DNA from: Capronia americana
Taxonomy: Eukaryota > Ascomycota > Eurotiomycetes > Chaetothyriales > Herpotrichiellaceae
Reading direction: 5' to 3'
Length of the DNA stretch: 64,000 nucleotides
Assembly: GCA_016110215.1 (NCBI GenBank)
Contig: JADWQD010000003.1
Location: forward strand, 1,736,001 to 1,800,000
Under the pieces are notes generated by a model, which saw only the letters and a program-made list of their open reading frames with translations, made no database searches and was not told where the DNA came from. A program made the position numbers and the translations under genes. Below, piece by piece: positions 23,603 to 35,177 of the stretch (positions within the stretch are counted from its first letter, which is position 1; each line of letters opens with the position of its first letter).

Positions 23603-26073
23603 TTATCCATACCGTTCGTTTGGCCTTATTGAGTCCGTGCCAACCTCGGTGTCCTCGAAAATGTATTCCAGATGCCCTCGGGGGCCGACCTTGATCTTGA
23701 CTTTCGCTTTATACGGCTTTATGGTTTCGATGCCTGCCCCAGTGTTATGTAATACGGCCGTGGGTTGAGAGTTCATCGCCAGGCTGATCATTTCTGGGGT
23801 TTTCTTCCAGGCCTCTGAGAAATATTCAGATTTGACAAGGTGAATGAAATGGGTCATCGCGAGTACAGTGTAGAGAGATAATACTGCCATGGCTGCTTTC
23901 TGGAGTATACCGGCTCGGCTCCATGCGTAGCCGCAGACCGCAGCCCTCATTGTGAACAAAGTTGCCCGCTGTTGGTCTTGGCTGTTGATTTCCAAGGCAG
24001 AATCTCCCCAGCCGAGGGAGTGTTTCGGGAGCATCTCCTCCTCCCAGGCGCCGCCGCACCAATCCGTGCCATCGCATCCTTCTCTGTCATTCCCTTTCAA
24101 AGTGCCTAACATGGTTCTGTTGTAAGTAGCTCGAGCTAGACCATTCGTTACTGATGTGGAGAGTATTGACTCCACGATAAAAGGGAAGTTGTATGAACGT
24201 GATGCAAGACTTGAATTCCACATTCCAGCAGTTGACGCCATTTGTGTGAATACGGTCGCGTTTGGCGAAGCCGACAAGGGTGTCCTGGGGAATAATAGTT
24301 CTGCCCACGCCTCGGAGATCATAATGCGGTGCGCGTCCTTCATGAAGGTGCCACGGCTCAGCATGTCGGAGGGAGAGCCCGTGACTATCTTTGGCATGCT
24401 TCGCGTGCTGAAGAGCTCTGCTTGCGCATAAACGCTATCGATAGTGCAGCAATACACAAGGCCGTTCCCCGTTGTTGATGAGGGAAAGGTGGCAACAGCA
24501 TGAATACTGCTATTTGATAATGTTGGAACCACGTCTGTCTCGACCCAACTTAGTTGAGGAGATTCACCCGTGGACAGGATTTTTGTGATGGTTTCAATCA
24601 AAGTGTTGTTTTCAGAGACGGTGAAAAAGTTTGTTGGGTCGCTGAAACAACTAGAACTCTCACCGTCACAAGAAGGAAGCGCAGGGAATATGGGAAATCT
24701 TAGTTGAAGCTTGTTGAAATCATCGGTAGTGAAGACACTTTCCTCACATCGGGTCGATGTGACCGGTTGAGGTGCGTATGTTGTATACTGCACGTCTTTT
24801 CGGAACATGAACTTTTGACGTTCGCCTGCATTTCTGGCCGCATAAGCCCACAAACGCCCAAGTTCGGCGACACTATCGGCCACGACTGATTGTTGGACAG
24901 AAGCTGAGGAGAACGCGTTTTGCCAGATGGTGCTGCTAAGATCACTCTCCGTTGATCGGTGCCGCATGATCATTTGTCTTGAGGAGAGAGGGCTGGTGAC
25001 AGTCAGGATTTCTGGCAAGTCTCCCATCGGCTCGAGTCTTGGCCAATACGAAAGCAAATGCTGATTGATAAGTTGCCAATCGCCATATGGACATGCAGCG
25101 TCCCCAGTATCCACATTGCAATGTTCGAGTGTTGAAAAAAAATTGGTGTTGTTTGGTAGCAGAAGATCTGATTTCGCGTCAACCCAAAAAGTGGTCCCTC
25201 CAGCGCTCCACCAGTCCAGTCGTGGGCGCATAAGATTGTTCGTAGAGGGTCCGACCGACACACCAAGAATGGTACAGATAACCAGACGGATAATCAACCC
25301 CCACTTCTTCCGCTGTTGTCGCCAATCTGCACAGAAGATACTCCAGAGTTCTGGGGAAAACAGGAAACTGATTTCTTTGAACTGCATTGCGCCCGACACA
25401 GCACCATAAGGTAGTCCCTCGCCTTGTAGAAGCTCTCGTCGGAAATATGCCAACAAATATGCTGCCAATGAAGCGAGCATAAGAAGTTCGTGTAGCTTTG
25501 CGACAAAGGTTAGAGCGCCGAGCTTTTGATCATCCTGACCTGACGGACCGGCGAGCTCCCCGCCAACATAATACTGTGCAGAATTCAGGACAATCAAGGC
25601 AATTGCAGCACCGGCAGGAATCACATGTAAGAAAAGGCCATATAATGTTGCTCGAATTCTGCTCTTGCGATATGCAAATTTTTCCTTCTCGACGAAGGAT
25701 GTCTCGAAGTGAGTGGCCACTATATGCTCTAAGGCCCAGAGCTTGACGGATCGCAGGATGAATTCATTCCATCCTCTAAAACCATTTCGTCGGCGCTGAG
25801 GGTGCTCGGGATTCACATCGTCCAGAAGAAAAGCCTCGATTCCATGCTGCGATCTGTTCTTCTGTGGAGACTGATGCGAAATTGGGATGCTAAAGATCAT
25901 TAGCAAGAAAGACATCATGCAAAGAGGTGATTCAGACAACAATACACGTACGGTGTACTACCAGGTAATGAAGATTGACCTCCAGTCACTCCATTACCCG
26001 ATGGAACAGTCAGCTGAGCAGACTGACCTGCAGACAGTTCAATGTTCAGTATCAAATGCTCGGTGCTTTCCAT
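23603..26073 (-). CDS. fungal multi-pass membrane protein with large lumenal/extracellular domain
   Basis: Two exons (26073-25952, 25889-23603; intron with GTACGT donor, GCTAAT branch and TTTAG acceptor) give 802 aa. No named function is known to me, but the layout matches a large family of uncharacterised proteins of filamentous ascomycetes. It has a short Ser/Gly-rich N-terminus, three membrane helices near residues 110-260 (IPAGAAIALIVL, LMLASLAAYLLAYF and LIIRLVICTILGVSVGPS), the typical WWSAG block, a domain of some 400 residues with many Asn-x-Ser/Thr sites, then a final helix (AVLSLYTVLAMTHF) and the conserved tail EAWKKTPEMISLAMNSQPT. The splice restores a better N-terminus than the unspliced frame, which begins with an artificial hydrophobic stretch. 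Confidence 0.75.
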
Positions 26074-27528
26074 TTTCACGGATGCATTCGAGCTTCGAAG
26101 AGATACGGAATGAACAATATAAAGAAGCTCTCAAAAGCGTACCTAGGTAGACAGATAGCGGATGGGAAGAGGAAATACCAGAGCCTCATATCAGGACATC
26201 GGGCAGAGATCTGGTCAGGACTGTGCTGTAAATCATGGTTTCAGCCGCCACTGAGGTACAAGCAAGCGTCAACAGTACTTGAACAAAGGACACCGGCCCA
26301 ATTGCGAATCATACCTCAGCTCAGCCGCCCCAGGACTACAGTGAAGTGGAGTGGACCTGCGAAGTTGTCCGATAACAGAAAATGCCTTCACAACACCTCA
26401 CAAGATTGGCGAGAGGAGGTGATAGCCCAGCCGTACAAGGAGCGGATGGACATTTGTGCGGCTAAAAGTAGGCATGAGGCTTGGTAAGGTTGCCATACTT
26501 AAGCAACGCCTGGCTCGTATACGTGTATCCATGACCGGTTTGACTTTAGTTTGGCTGCGACTCTCTGGGGCTTCCTGCGCATTCTCGACGCAAGAAGAGC
26601 GCTAGAGCTCCCGGAGACCTCCAAATTCTTGACTGGAAAGAAGTGGCAGCGGGATCGGGAGCAGCACCCGAATATCTAGATCCCAGCCTCGGTGCCGAAG
26701 AAGAGACAGCCATTCTCGAATATAGCTTCATGGCTTGTTCCAATTGCACAGGTCACATTCTTGCGGCTCATTGTTCAGACTCCACTTCGTGATGAGCGTT
26801 TTCAATTGCGTAGATGCCATGACGACGACGACTTCCTGCAAACCTGTCAGGATACAACCCCGCGAAGCCCTCGAAGCCTTGTCCCATGATTGTAACGCAC
26901 ATTTCATGGGATGCAAAAGTCTGCTTGCGTTGGATATGCTCCCAATACTGGCCGAAACTGGGAATGTTTGACGGCTATCGATGAAGCAGTGCGATTCGGT
27001 AAGTTTGAGAGTCGGTATGTCAAGAATCTTTCGGGACTTGTGTTAGTGGCGGCGTAGATGAAAGGGCTGAATGTACAAGATTGATCGAATGGATGACCAA
27101 ACTTCACCAAAGTTTGCCGCCAGTTAGGCCGTGTCATCACTAGCAGTCGTTATCATATCAAAACGCTCGACAGATCCTCGAGTTGAGTGGCAATAGGCCC
27201 TCTGTTTGGAGCTGGTGTAAGGTTTGTTGCATCGGCCAGTCTGTCCTGTTTGTTCTATCGGGAGAATGCCATCCGCGATATATACCATGACCCTGTGCTG
27301 GTGGTGGCGGCGGCGGCGTCGTCGTCGTCCTGACACCACTGAGACGCAAAACGAGACAAGCAAAAGAGCGTTCCGACACTGACCACGCGCCGGGAGCAAC
27401 AGGGATGTCTCAAGAGTCGGTGAGGTGCTTCGAGGAGACTCTTTGCGTAAAACAGCTGATATTTCGCGGTGCTCCGCAAATACACTGGTGGTATGGTGTA
27501 TAGAAATTCACCCTCGAGAATTTGATGA
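26074..27528. other. intergenic region with a GCN/GTC microsatellite
   Basis: About 1.45 kb with only weak frames (for example 25975-26487 and 26692-26971), none with a domain. A trinucleotide run of GGC/GTC (27299-27330 or so) is the only clear repeat. A faint coding-like stretch at 26545-26680 (in frame LRILDARRALELPE) is interrupted by a stop, and I could not assign it. Confidence 0.45.
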
Positions 27529-28803
27529 TCATACATGCGCCCACCCGTTCGATACAAGAACTTGCATTTCGTTGATCAAGCAATGGACGCCCGGTTCTTG
27601 GTGTTTTGGTGTTTCTCGTTCCCAGGCGTGAAGTCTGTTTAGAACAATCCTCTTCTTGAACCAGGTCGTAGTAGTATATCGCAATAAACGATTCTTCCAT
27701 ATTCCCCAGCTAAATTCACTCATTGTCAGCCAAGAGAAGTCTCTATGTACGGCTTCATATGCAGGCTCGCTATAGCCAACTCGCACATCAGGATTAAGCC
27801 ATACACCTTTGGAAGCGGTAAGCGGATTATCTGCGTGAACAAGGCAACACTCGGAGCCCTCGACGTGTCTCTCTGCAAGGCCGTCCGAGATGCCTCTGAA
27901 TTCGAGGGGGGAGTCGAGATCATAGAAAGGAGTCGCGTCCATCATGACCATGCCATTCCAGCAACTACTCAAAGGTACAGGGCGGTTCTCGATGACCGCC
28001 TGTCGCGACGCGCGAGATCTGAAGTAGGGCCATGTTTGCATCACGGGCTCCTCGCCATCAGAATCACGAAGCGCAAACGTATCATAATAGTGAGGAGGCT
28101 TCGCAAAGTCCAGGGCGCAAGCAGCTGCATAGCTACCACCATTCGTGTTCAGGAGTTTTCGATAGTCATCAATCTGAATCGCATCAGTGTCCGCAAGATA
28201 GTGAGGAAAATCTGCTCGACTGACCTTAAAGACGACATCATTAAGGAAGAGAACATAAGCAAACTTTGTGCCAGACTTCTCCAAATCGTGAAGCGGTTTC
28301 AGCGACAAATTCCGCAATTTCGACAGGTATGGAATTCTCCTCAATTCTTTCTTGCCACGGGGTGTGTCAATCCAACCAGATGCTGCAGGGGGTTTCCCTA
28401 TCTCATCGATGTGCGTTGTCTCATCCAAGATGATTGTTCTAGATACCCCAAGTCGTTCCAACTCAAAGTCGAGCTCTCTCAACGCACCCTTGGTGTCATC
28501 CCAGCTGCCGCTCTCATATATGGATATGTAGATGTTTTCAACGCCAATTTCTTGCACAAGTTCGAGTACAGCCGCGTTCCAATGACCCCTTATGATAGCC
28601 TCATTGTTCCAGTGCGTACTGGCAAGGAAGATCTGTGGTCGTCCGAGTTGAGGCGAGAGGCTCGAATCAAGAGAGGAAAGGAAAGTCTGGTGGAGGTAGA
28701 ATATTTCCAAGTGGCTCGCCAACGCGCAGAAGGCGAGGAACAACTTCAGGCGCAGCCTGGACATGCGGCGGAACCGCAACAGCATACTGTTCTCTTTGAG
28801 CAT
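27529..28803 (-). CDS. CAP59/CMT1-like alpha-1,3-mannosyltransferase (GT69)
   Basis: Single exon, 424 aa. The protein has a type II signal anchor at about residues 17-36 (LKLFLAFCALASHLEIF), so it should act in the Golgi or secretory pathway. Diagnostic blocks of the CAP59/CMT1 family (Pfam CAP59_mtransfer) are present: IFLASTHWNNEAI, the YISIYESGSWDDT block, YVLFLNDVVFK, YDTFALRDSDG and CWNGMVMMDATPF. The family transfers mannose from GDP-mannose onto glycans; members are known from Cryptococcus capsule synthesis and are common in ascomycetes. The start is the first ATG; a second Met seven residues later is also possible. The neighbours do not form a glycosylation cluster. Confidence 0.88.
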   Translation of the reverse strand: MLKENSMLLRFRRMSRLRLKLFLAFCALASHLEIFYLHQTFLSSLDSSLSPQLGRPQIFLASTHWNNEAIIRGHWNAAVLELVQEIGVENIYISIYESGSWDDTKGALRELDFELERLGVSRTIILDETTHIDEIGKPPAASGWIDTPRGKKELRRIPYLSKLRNLSLKPLHDLEKSGTKFAYVLFLNDVVFKVSRADFPHYLADTDAIQIDDYRKLLNTNGGSYAAACALDFAKPPHYYDTFALRDSDGEEPVMQTWPYFRSRASRQAVIENRPVPLSSCWNGMVMMDATPFYDLDSPLEFRGISDGLAERHVEGSECCLVHADNPLTASKGVWLNPDVRVGYSEPAYEAVHRDFSWLTMSEFSWGIWKNRLLRYTTTTWFKKRIVLNRLHAWERETPKHQEPGVHCLINEMQVLVSNGWAHV

Positions 28804-29014
28804 ATCCTGGACAACCTTGCCTCGTTATCACCGAGAACAAGTGAAAAAACTGTTGGCACAGGCTGCAGAAGGATAACCGTATGAACAGAACACGGTATCC
28901 CACAGTTTGAATAGCCCATGTGACTGCCAAGATATAAACAAAGAATTCGCCGCCGAGGCCGACATGAACTTGACCTAGCCCGCTCTTTCGTCAACATCAT
29001 GTCGATGTGTACAT

Positions 29015-29814
29015 AGTATTAACCAGGTAAACGAGGATGAAAAGCGGGCTCAGATCGACCAGATGGATCAGATCTATAGTGGATCGTACCTGACATTGGT
29101 AGCTTTGGATGGCCCTAATGCAGATTAAGGCAAACCTACCAACCTACTATCGTATTAGGTTTAGGCAGGCTGAACGCAAATATATATATTCCGTGTGGGA
29201 CAATAATGGAAAATCCATGGGAACACTCGCGCGTGGGTCCTGCAGGAGCGGCTGCTGTCAAGGCGATGTATGATGTTCGCCAGCACGTCTCTATCCATGC
29301 AGTGCAGATTGGAATTCTTCCACGACTGGATGCCAACATCGTGTGAGGCGACTGGGATCAAGACCTGGTTAGGAGATGACTACTTTCGGGAAGATGGCTC
29401 AGGAATTACTCTCGATGAGACCGAACGGGATTTCAAAACTTACGCTCTGGGAGCCAGCAGTCGAAAACAGCTGTAGGTGATCATTGGACACTGACCGACA
29501 ACAACGGCCATGCTATGCGCGATGTTGCGGGTGACCACCAGTCCTTCGAGATCACCGTCTACTTCTTCCGCAGCGATAGCGTCACTTCTTCACTCCTTGT
29601 GGCCCAGGAATCTCATGTTGACCTGGTCTTCCTGCATTTCTGGCCGCACCTAAGGGACGTGCAGACCACGGGGAAGTGGTTGCACAATATGATCAGCGCG
29701 TTGGCCGTGAATCCGAACACGGACGGCACTTACATGCGCATTGCTCCTTTACTGCTTGAAGGGGAGCAGTGGCACGGTCGACGGTCGCAGATGAAGACGA
29801 TCCAAATAGCTTGA
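29015..29814 (+). pseudogene. decayed HET-domain gene
   Basis: In one frame from 29015 the sequence reads SINQVNEDEKRAQIDQMDQ, then IYSGSYLTLVALDGPNAD and a stop at 29126, matching the core of a HET domain (CINQ...EK..Q...M..IY..A..TLVA). After several stops the same frame resumes at about 29217 with TRAWVLQERLLSRR, the next conserved HET block (RGWTLQExLLSRR). A later frame (29515-29814) ends with YMRIAPLLLEGEQWHG and KTIQIA, which looks like the C-terminal end of a HET protein. The upstream part of the domain and most of the middle are missing, and no ATG-led model joins the parts. It is best read as a relic with deletions, stops and at least one frameshift. Confidence 0.75.
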
Positions 29815-29981
29815 CTATTGCTGGAAGCAATGTGAGTTAGTATTTGTTGAACCGAGCAGACTCCGAGACACCTCGTCGCCACCGCTATACCCAAAAGTCA
29901 GCCTTATACAGCCTCGGGTGGCACAGAAGGCAACGGAGAGAACACCAGCTGGCGAATAAGCCCTCCGGAGGCAAAGGCGAT

Positions 29982-30022
29982 AACTCGGAGGCTGAGAGGC
30001 CGTCCCAGAGTGCCTCCGAGTT
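29982..30022. repeat. 11-bp perfect inverted repeat (hairpin)
   Basis: The arms AACTCGGAGGC (29982-29992) and GCCTCCGAGTT (30012-30022) are exact reverse complements with a 19-base loop. The surrounding 150 bases are full of related GGAGGC/GCCTC words. It may be a stem-loop, a binding site or a scar of a small mobile element; the sequence does not tell which. Confidence 0.5.
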
Positions 30023-30180
30023 GGTATTGAGGCAGAGAGGCACAGGCGTCTTTCAGATATATAAGAAGGCGCAAAGGCCTCTGCAAATAAGCAGACAGAC
30101 AGCTTCACAATGGCATATTCATAGATAACTGAAAATAGCGCATTTGCTCAACACGTTGCTACCAAGAAACGCGAGTGCGC

Positions 30181-30210
30181 GCGCGGCCTGAACCACTCGG
30201 CCACTGTCAC
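30181..30210 (-). other. tRNA 5'-half-like fragment with A box
   Basis: Read on the minus strand the segment gives GACAGTGGCCGAGTGGTT, which matches the 5' end and D-arm of class II (Ser/Leu) tRNAs, including the pol III A box TGGCCGAGTGG. No anticodon arm, variable arm or T arm (GGTTCGAATCC) follows, so this is at most a fragment. Confidence 0.35.
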
Positions 30211-30757
30211 TATTGGAATTTTCATGTAGAAGCTCGTGAACTCGAGTAAAACTTGCTCGGAGCTCGCATGCGGCTCACCCAGCCCGTGCCGCTTTTCATT
30301 GAGAAGCGACACGAAATCATTACTCCCCTGAGAGCTGGGTCCTGAAATGCATTACCGTGATAGTTTATAGGCGAAGTAGACCCAAGAGACTGAAATACAG
30401 CCATTCCCAATTGCTGCCAGGCAGAAAGGCCCTCGATCTGTCTATTAGTGGCATTTTCCTGGATCGTAACGGCTGTGCTGTGACGGTCTGCTCATTCGTG
30501 GTCACCACGTCGCCAGTTGTAATAGAGTAGCGTGGCGAACAGACGAGACAAGTAATGTTGACTGTTGCAATGATGACACCCAGGACCACACCCACACCCG
30601 GATTCAACAAAATCCCCGAGATTGGTTAGGATAGGCTTCTGGATCAATTCTCCATCCGAGAAGAAGATCAGGGATCTTTGCGCATCAACTTGTCCTCAGC
30701 CACAACCTGTCCTACGACGAGTTCGTCAGCACGCTCATCTATCCTATCCCAATAGAG

Positions 30758-33700
30758 TCATACACCGCCGCCTGTCTGCCTTCTCTGCGTACCAGCGGAA
30801 CTGAAGAAGCCCGCCAGGAAGCCAATAACAGAGAGCCCCATCTGCCGCAGGGAGAAAACCATGACCATCCACTCAGACGGTTCATGCTCGCCACCCTCGT
30901 GGCGCTGGAAGATCTTGAACCTCTCCCCCAGCATGCTCCACTTGGGGTCTTGCTCCATCTGGTCGACCAGCGCAAGGCGCCTCGGGGCGTAGACCTTGCG
31001 GAGAAGCCGCACAAGGTTGTTAAGATTCAAGGTGACGAAGTAGGTGAGGAGCGCCACCAGCGTGGCCGTGATTACGAGGTCCCGATGGCTATAGGTCTCG
31101 TTGATGCTCCAGATGGCCTTTATGGTAGCTAGAGTGTCAGCCAGCAAATTTATAGTTTGCGAGAAAGCAAAGAGGAGAAGATAGAAAGAGGAAGAAAGCC
31201 AAACAGAAGCAGGGAGAGAAATAGGGTGTGGAACAAGTTGGTGCCTGAAACCCCAGGGAAGAGGCGGGATAGCTTACGACGCATAAGCCTAGGGGCAGGA
31301 AGAAGATACTGACAAAAGTCAGAAGCTTGACGTTCTCTCCTAGCTGTGTCGATGCCCGGCTTTCCATGACGGCACTGGCGTTGAAAAGCTAGTAGAGCAA
31401 AAAATCGTGAGCAATCACCCAAGGCAGTTCGCAGAAATCAAGACACCCGTAAATACTCACGCCATCTCTCATGACGGTAATCCGCCGCAGCTTCTCTTGG
31501 AAAGCCTGGCGTATCAAATCCAGCTCGGCACACGCCTCGGTTGCCTCGTTTTCGGCCCTCGCGAGCGTGGCCTGCGCCTTCTCCTGCCAATCCTCCTCCA
31601 CCTTGGCCTCCCACTTCTGCCGAAACGGCGTCACGGCAGTCCTCCTGTACTTGGTCCACTTCTCGATGTTGTCGTCCAGTAGGTTGACCATCTCGTGGAC
31701 CATGTTGATGGCCCAGAAGTAGCGCTTGGATATGCTAAAGGCGTCGTCGTCGAACAGAATGTCCTGCAGCCGGTCCGGCTCGTGCAGCACGTTGCCGTTG
31801 TCGACCAGCTCTTCAAGCGCTTGCAGGACGTCGAGCCAGTGTGAAGCAACGACACCAAGGGCCTTGGCCACGTAGTGCAGGGATTGGGCTCGGAGCGAGG
31901 GTGACTCGCTGATTGCGTATGTCTCTGAGGACGGCCAGAAGGAGGGAGGAGTGAGGCAGACGGTGGTCCAGTGGATGGCGTCCTGCTCCTGAGCTTGATC
32001 CCCTGATGGGATGTGCACCATCTTTTGACCGAGAACGATCAGCACAGAGTCAAGGAGATTGACATAGATCGACAGGGAGGTACGTACAGTAAATGCACCC
32101 TTTCTCAGAAAACTGTCCTTTCTGTCATAAAACGGCACTGCATTTCGCAAATTAGAACCCCTAGCGTCGTGATTGCCTAGGGAGACGAGCTCATAGAACA
32201 CTATATGAAATCCCTCGTTTCCCTTGTTTAAGGTCGCAGCATCTGTCGGCCTTTGGAGCTTCCGCGGGATGGCCCGCAGATGCTCCGCGATGATTCCCGT
32301 CAGGAGAGCTGATGTTTCTCGAGCATCAGGGTCGTCTTGGCTAGTGGCAAGCCATGGGAAGTCGGGTAAGATGCCCTGATACCAGGGCGACTCGGTTGCT
32401 CCACCTCTTGAAGGTCCGCGAATAGTTGCCAGACCTTGGCAAAGTCTGTTGAGTGGTGAGTTTGAAGTTCGTGTTATTGAGCTCGCTGCAAAGACTTGTG
32501 ATATTCCTGAATTTAAGAAGTAAAACTTACAATAGTCTCCGCCACGGCTTACCACATCTCACGTCTGGCCCTCCCGCGTCCAGCAACCGCCGCAATCCAA
32601 AGGTGAACTTGGCCTGTTCCCATTGCATCTGTGGCGTTTCGATAGGGCTCGATGTTGACGCCTCTTGTATTCGTATTTGATATATGCAACCCATTCGTCG
32701 GCGCCATCGCGTTTGAGGCCAACCCCAGTCGATTATCTGGAACTTGCCGAATTCTTGGAGCTGCTTAGTGACTTGGCTTAATCGGTCAATCAGCGGCAAC
32801 GCTGATTCCGGTGGCATGGATCGAAAGAACGACTTCGAGAAAACAAGGGGAAGTCGCCCATCGTCCGGGATGGAGCTTGTCGCTCCGAACACTCGTACAA
32901 GTTTCTCGATAACCTGCGGTTCGGCAGCGAGGTTTTCGTCCGTGTATGAGAAGCTTTCAGTGACAAAGTCCCAGAAATCCTGTCGGCCCGTTCTTGCGGT
33001 GTATGCGGCAATGACATCTTTTAGCTCCAGCATTCTGTTTTGGGCCACTGCTCGGTCAGTCGAGGTAACAAACAAGTCGCGGATCTCCCGGCCTGAGGGG
33101 CTCCAGTCAGTTATGATATCTTGGAACCAATCTTGCATCTCGCTCCTAGTTGTCGGATTTGCCAATGGACTGTTTCGGAGGAATACAATGAATATCCGAG
33201 CCATCTGGTCCTTATTCAGAGGTGCAAACGTGACTGGTTTGAGATACGGCTTGAGCGCGTAATCCAGCTGTGCTATGTGGCTCGTCATGAAGACGAGGAT
33301 TCCGTAAAAGCGATCGAGTCTGTCGATTACAGCTGGAGGATTGTGAGCGCCCCCCGAGATTCTGAGTTCGAAGGATCCATACCTGCCACCATGGCATTCC
33401 GGGCCATGCCGTCTTGAAAGCCTCGAGCCTTTAAAAGATCATCTGCCTCTGCACTGCTGAAGTGTTAAGAGCAGTGAACACGTAAAATGGACGTCAGGCT
33501 ACTACATGACTAGGATTGCACCCCAGCGGGAACTGAGATTCATCACGTCTGAGAGATTTTTGTCGAAAGTTGACGGCTCGTATCCCAGGTCAGTCAGACG
33601 AAGGAACAGCAAAGGGCTCCGACTGTATCCTGCTAGCGCCTCAGCCAGTAGTGTCTTTCCGACCCCATGAGGACCTGCATAGAATGAGCAACCCGATTTG

Positions 33701-35177
33701 GAGCACAGTCTCCTTACCTATATTGGGGTTGTAGAGGCCAAGCTGCCGGAGCGCAGGTTTACTCACCATGGAAGTGGAAAATAGGTCCAGGGCGGCGGTC
33801 AGGGATTAAATCGTCTAAAGATTGCAACCTGTCGTAGTAGCGTCTCCTTTTGTCTACATACGCCATGATGTCCAGCTTGAGAGAATCTTTCATTGCTCCT
33901 TTTAGCTCAAAATGATCGAGAAGATCCGGCGTGTGGAGCTCAGAAGGCTGCTGAAGATGGGTGAAAGGTAGCCTAGCCCACTTCCTTGATGAGAGAATAA
34001 AGGCATCAACCCTTGTTGGAACAAGAAGGAGACGTCTCTCGTTGCAGGCGATGCCATCTATCGTGAACTCTGTGGTGCACGCTTGGCAATAGCAGTCGAA
34101 GTTCTGATCCGACTTGAAGTTGGATTCTTCATATTCTGCGAAGGCTTCTGGGTCGAGAACTACGCGATCCGTCGTCTACTTCCCGTTAGCTGGAGCCGTC
34201 ATGGAGGGTTTAAGCCGGCAGACCACTGTATGAGGGTCTGACCTGTTGCCACCACGCGTCGCATTATGCAAGCAAAGGGGATAGTGTCCTGCTGTTGGGG
34301 GCGAGAGCTTCTTCAAAAAGTCAAGAGTAAACTTGCTGCGCTCAAGCGCCCGTTCCAGACCTTGTAGCGACCTCTCGACGTCAGAGCTGATGATCAAGGG
34401 ACGGAACGGCAACTCAATGATCCGCCTTGTCCCTGCGTAACGCTCGACTTGGAACCGACCGCCGAACCTGATGAAGGCTTCCCCGTTCCATCTGAAATGC
34501 CAATAGTTCACCTTGCAGCTGTCTGGTGGAGCCGGCGTTGGATCGATCTCACAAGACGAAACCTCCACGACTTGGAAGTCGTCTTCTGCAGCGGTGCTGG
34601 AAAGCAAGGTGCCGGAAGCAAACAAGGTCGGCAGATGGTCAAAGAGCACCAGTCCTTTATCAATGTTAGCGCATCTGTCTCCATTGTAGCCTCGGCCTTT
34701 AATTGCAGGCTCGATACAGTCAAGGAGTTCACAAGCATCTTCCTGGAGCTTTTCATGATCAAACCCAGGGCATACAAGATTTTTGAGTCGCGTCGTCGAT
34801 GGTGTAGGATCGCTGCTAAAGAGACAAAAGACGTCCCAGTAGGCTATGAGTTTTGTGAAGGGAAACACGAAGGTCTCTTCTCTTGTGCTGTTGGTGGAGT
34901 TCCGACAGGGGTTTGATAGCCTCATTATAACAGCCAAGAGATCTGGCCCAAAGATGATTATCTCCTGGGCATGTTTCCTACCCTCATGGTCTTGATGTTG
35001 TTTGACCCTGAAGGAGCGGTGTGTAAGCTCGACATTCGGGTTCTCGACGATGCGTTGCGACCCAGGCGGTGAAGGCTGCACAGCTTGCAGCCTCCGATCG
35101 ATTTCTTCGAGTCTTGCGCTGATCTGACAAAGCACTTCTAGTATCTTAGAGGATGTCGCTACGCATGTATTCTCCAT
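30758..35177 (-). CDS. AAA+-like protein with degenerate Walker B fused to CorA-like membrane domain
   Basis: Eight exons (35177-34227, 34175-33767, 33674-33506, 33453-33383, 33332-32531, 32445-31461, 31388-31278, 31117-30758) give 1285 aa with phases that agree throughout. Residues 1-30 are coiled-coil-like. Residues about 60-450 resemble the DUF7025-type region that precedes fungal AAA+ modules. Walker A is GPHGVGKT (K460), created by splicing. The Walker B position reads AILVIAEADD, with Ala where Asp is required; sensor 1 is MTSH instead of TTNR, and the arginine-finger region (SRIH) is lost. SGREIRDLF is the lid. The last 500 residues look like fungal CorA/ZntB-like proteins: FWAINMVHE, then LFNASAVMESRAS, helices around FVSIFFLPLGLCVAIWSIN and TATLVALLTYFVTL. 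It could instead be two genes divided near 32530, but the phase-2 splice there keeps one frame. Function unknown. Confidence 0.65.

Larger units (their letters stand above)
29815..30757. other. intergenic region with hairpin and tRNA-like fragment
   Basis: About 940 bases downstream of the HET relic. It holds an 11-bp inverted repeat, a TATATAAG box at about 30056 followed by ATG in CTTCACAATGG that opens only a four-codon frame, and a tRNA-5'-half-like segment on the minus strand at 30181-30210. No supported protein gene. Confidence 0.45.

Noticed and set aside
27745..28884. 379-codon plus-strand frame
   Set aside because: Exactly antisense to the GT69 mannosyltransferase, which has conserved family motifs.
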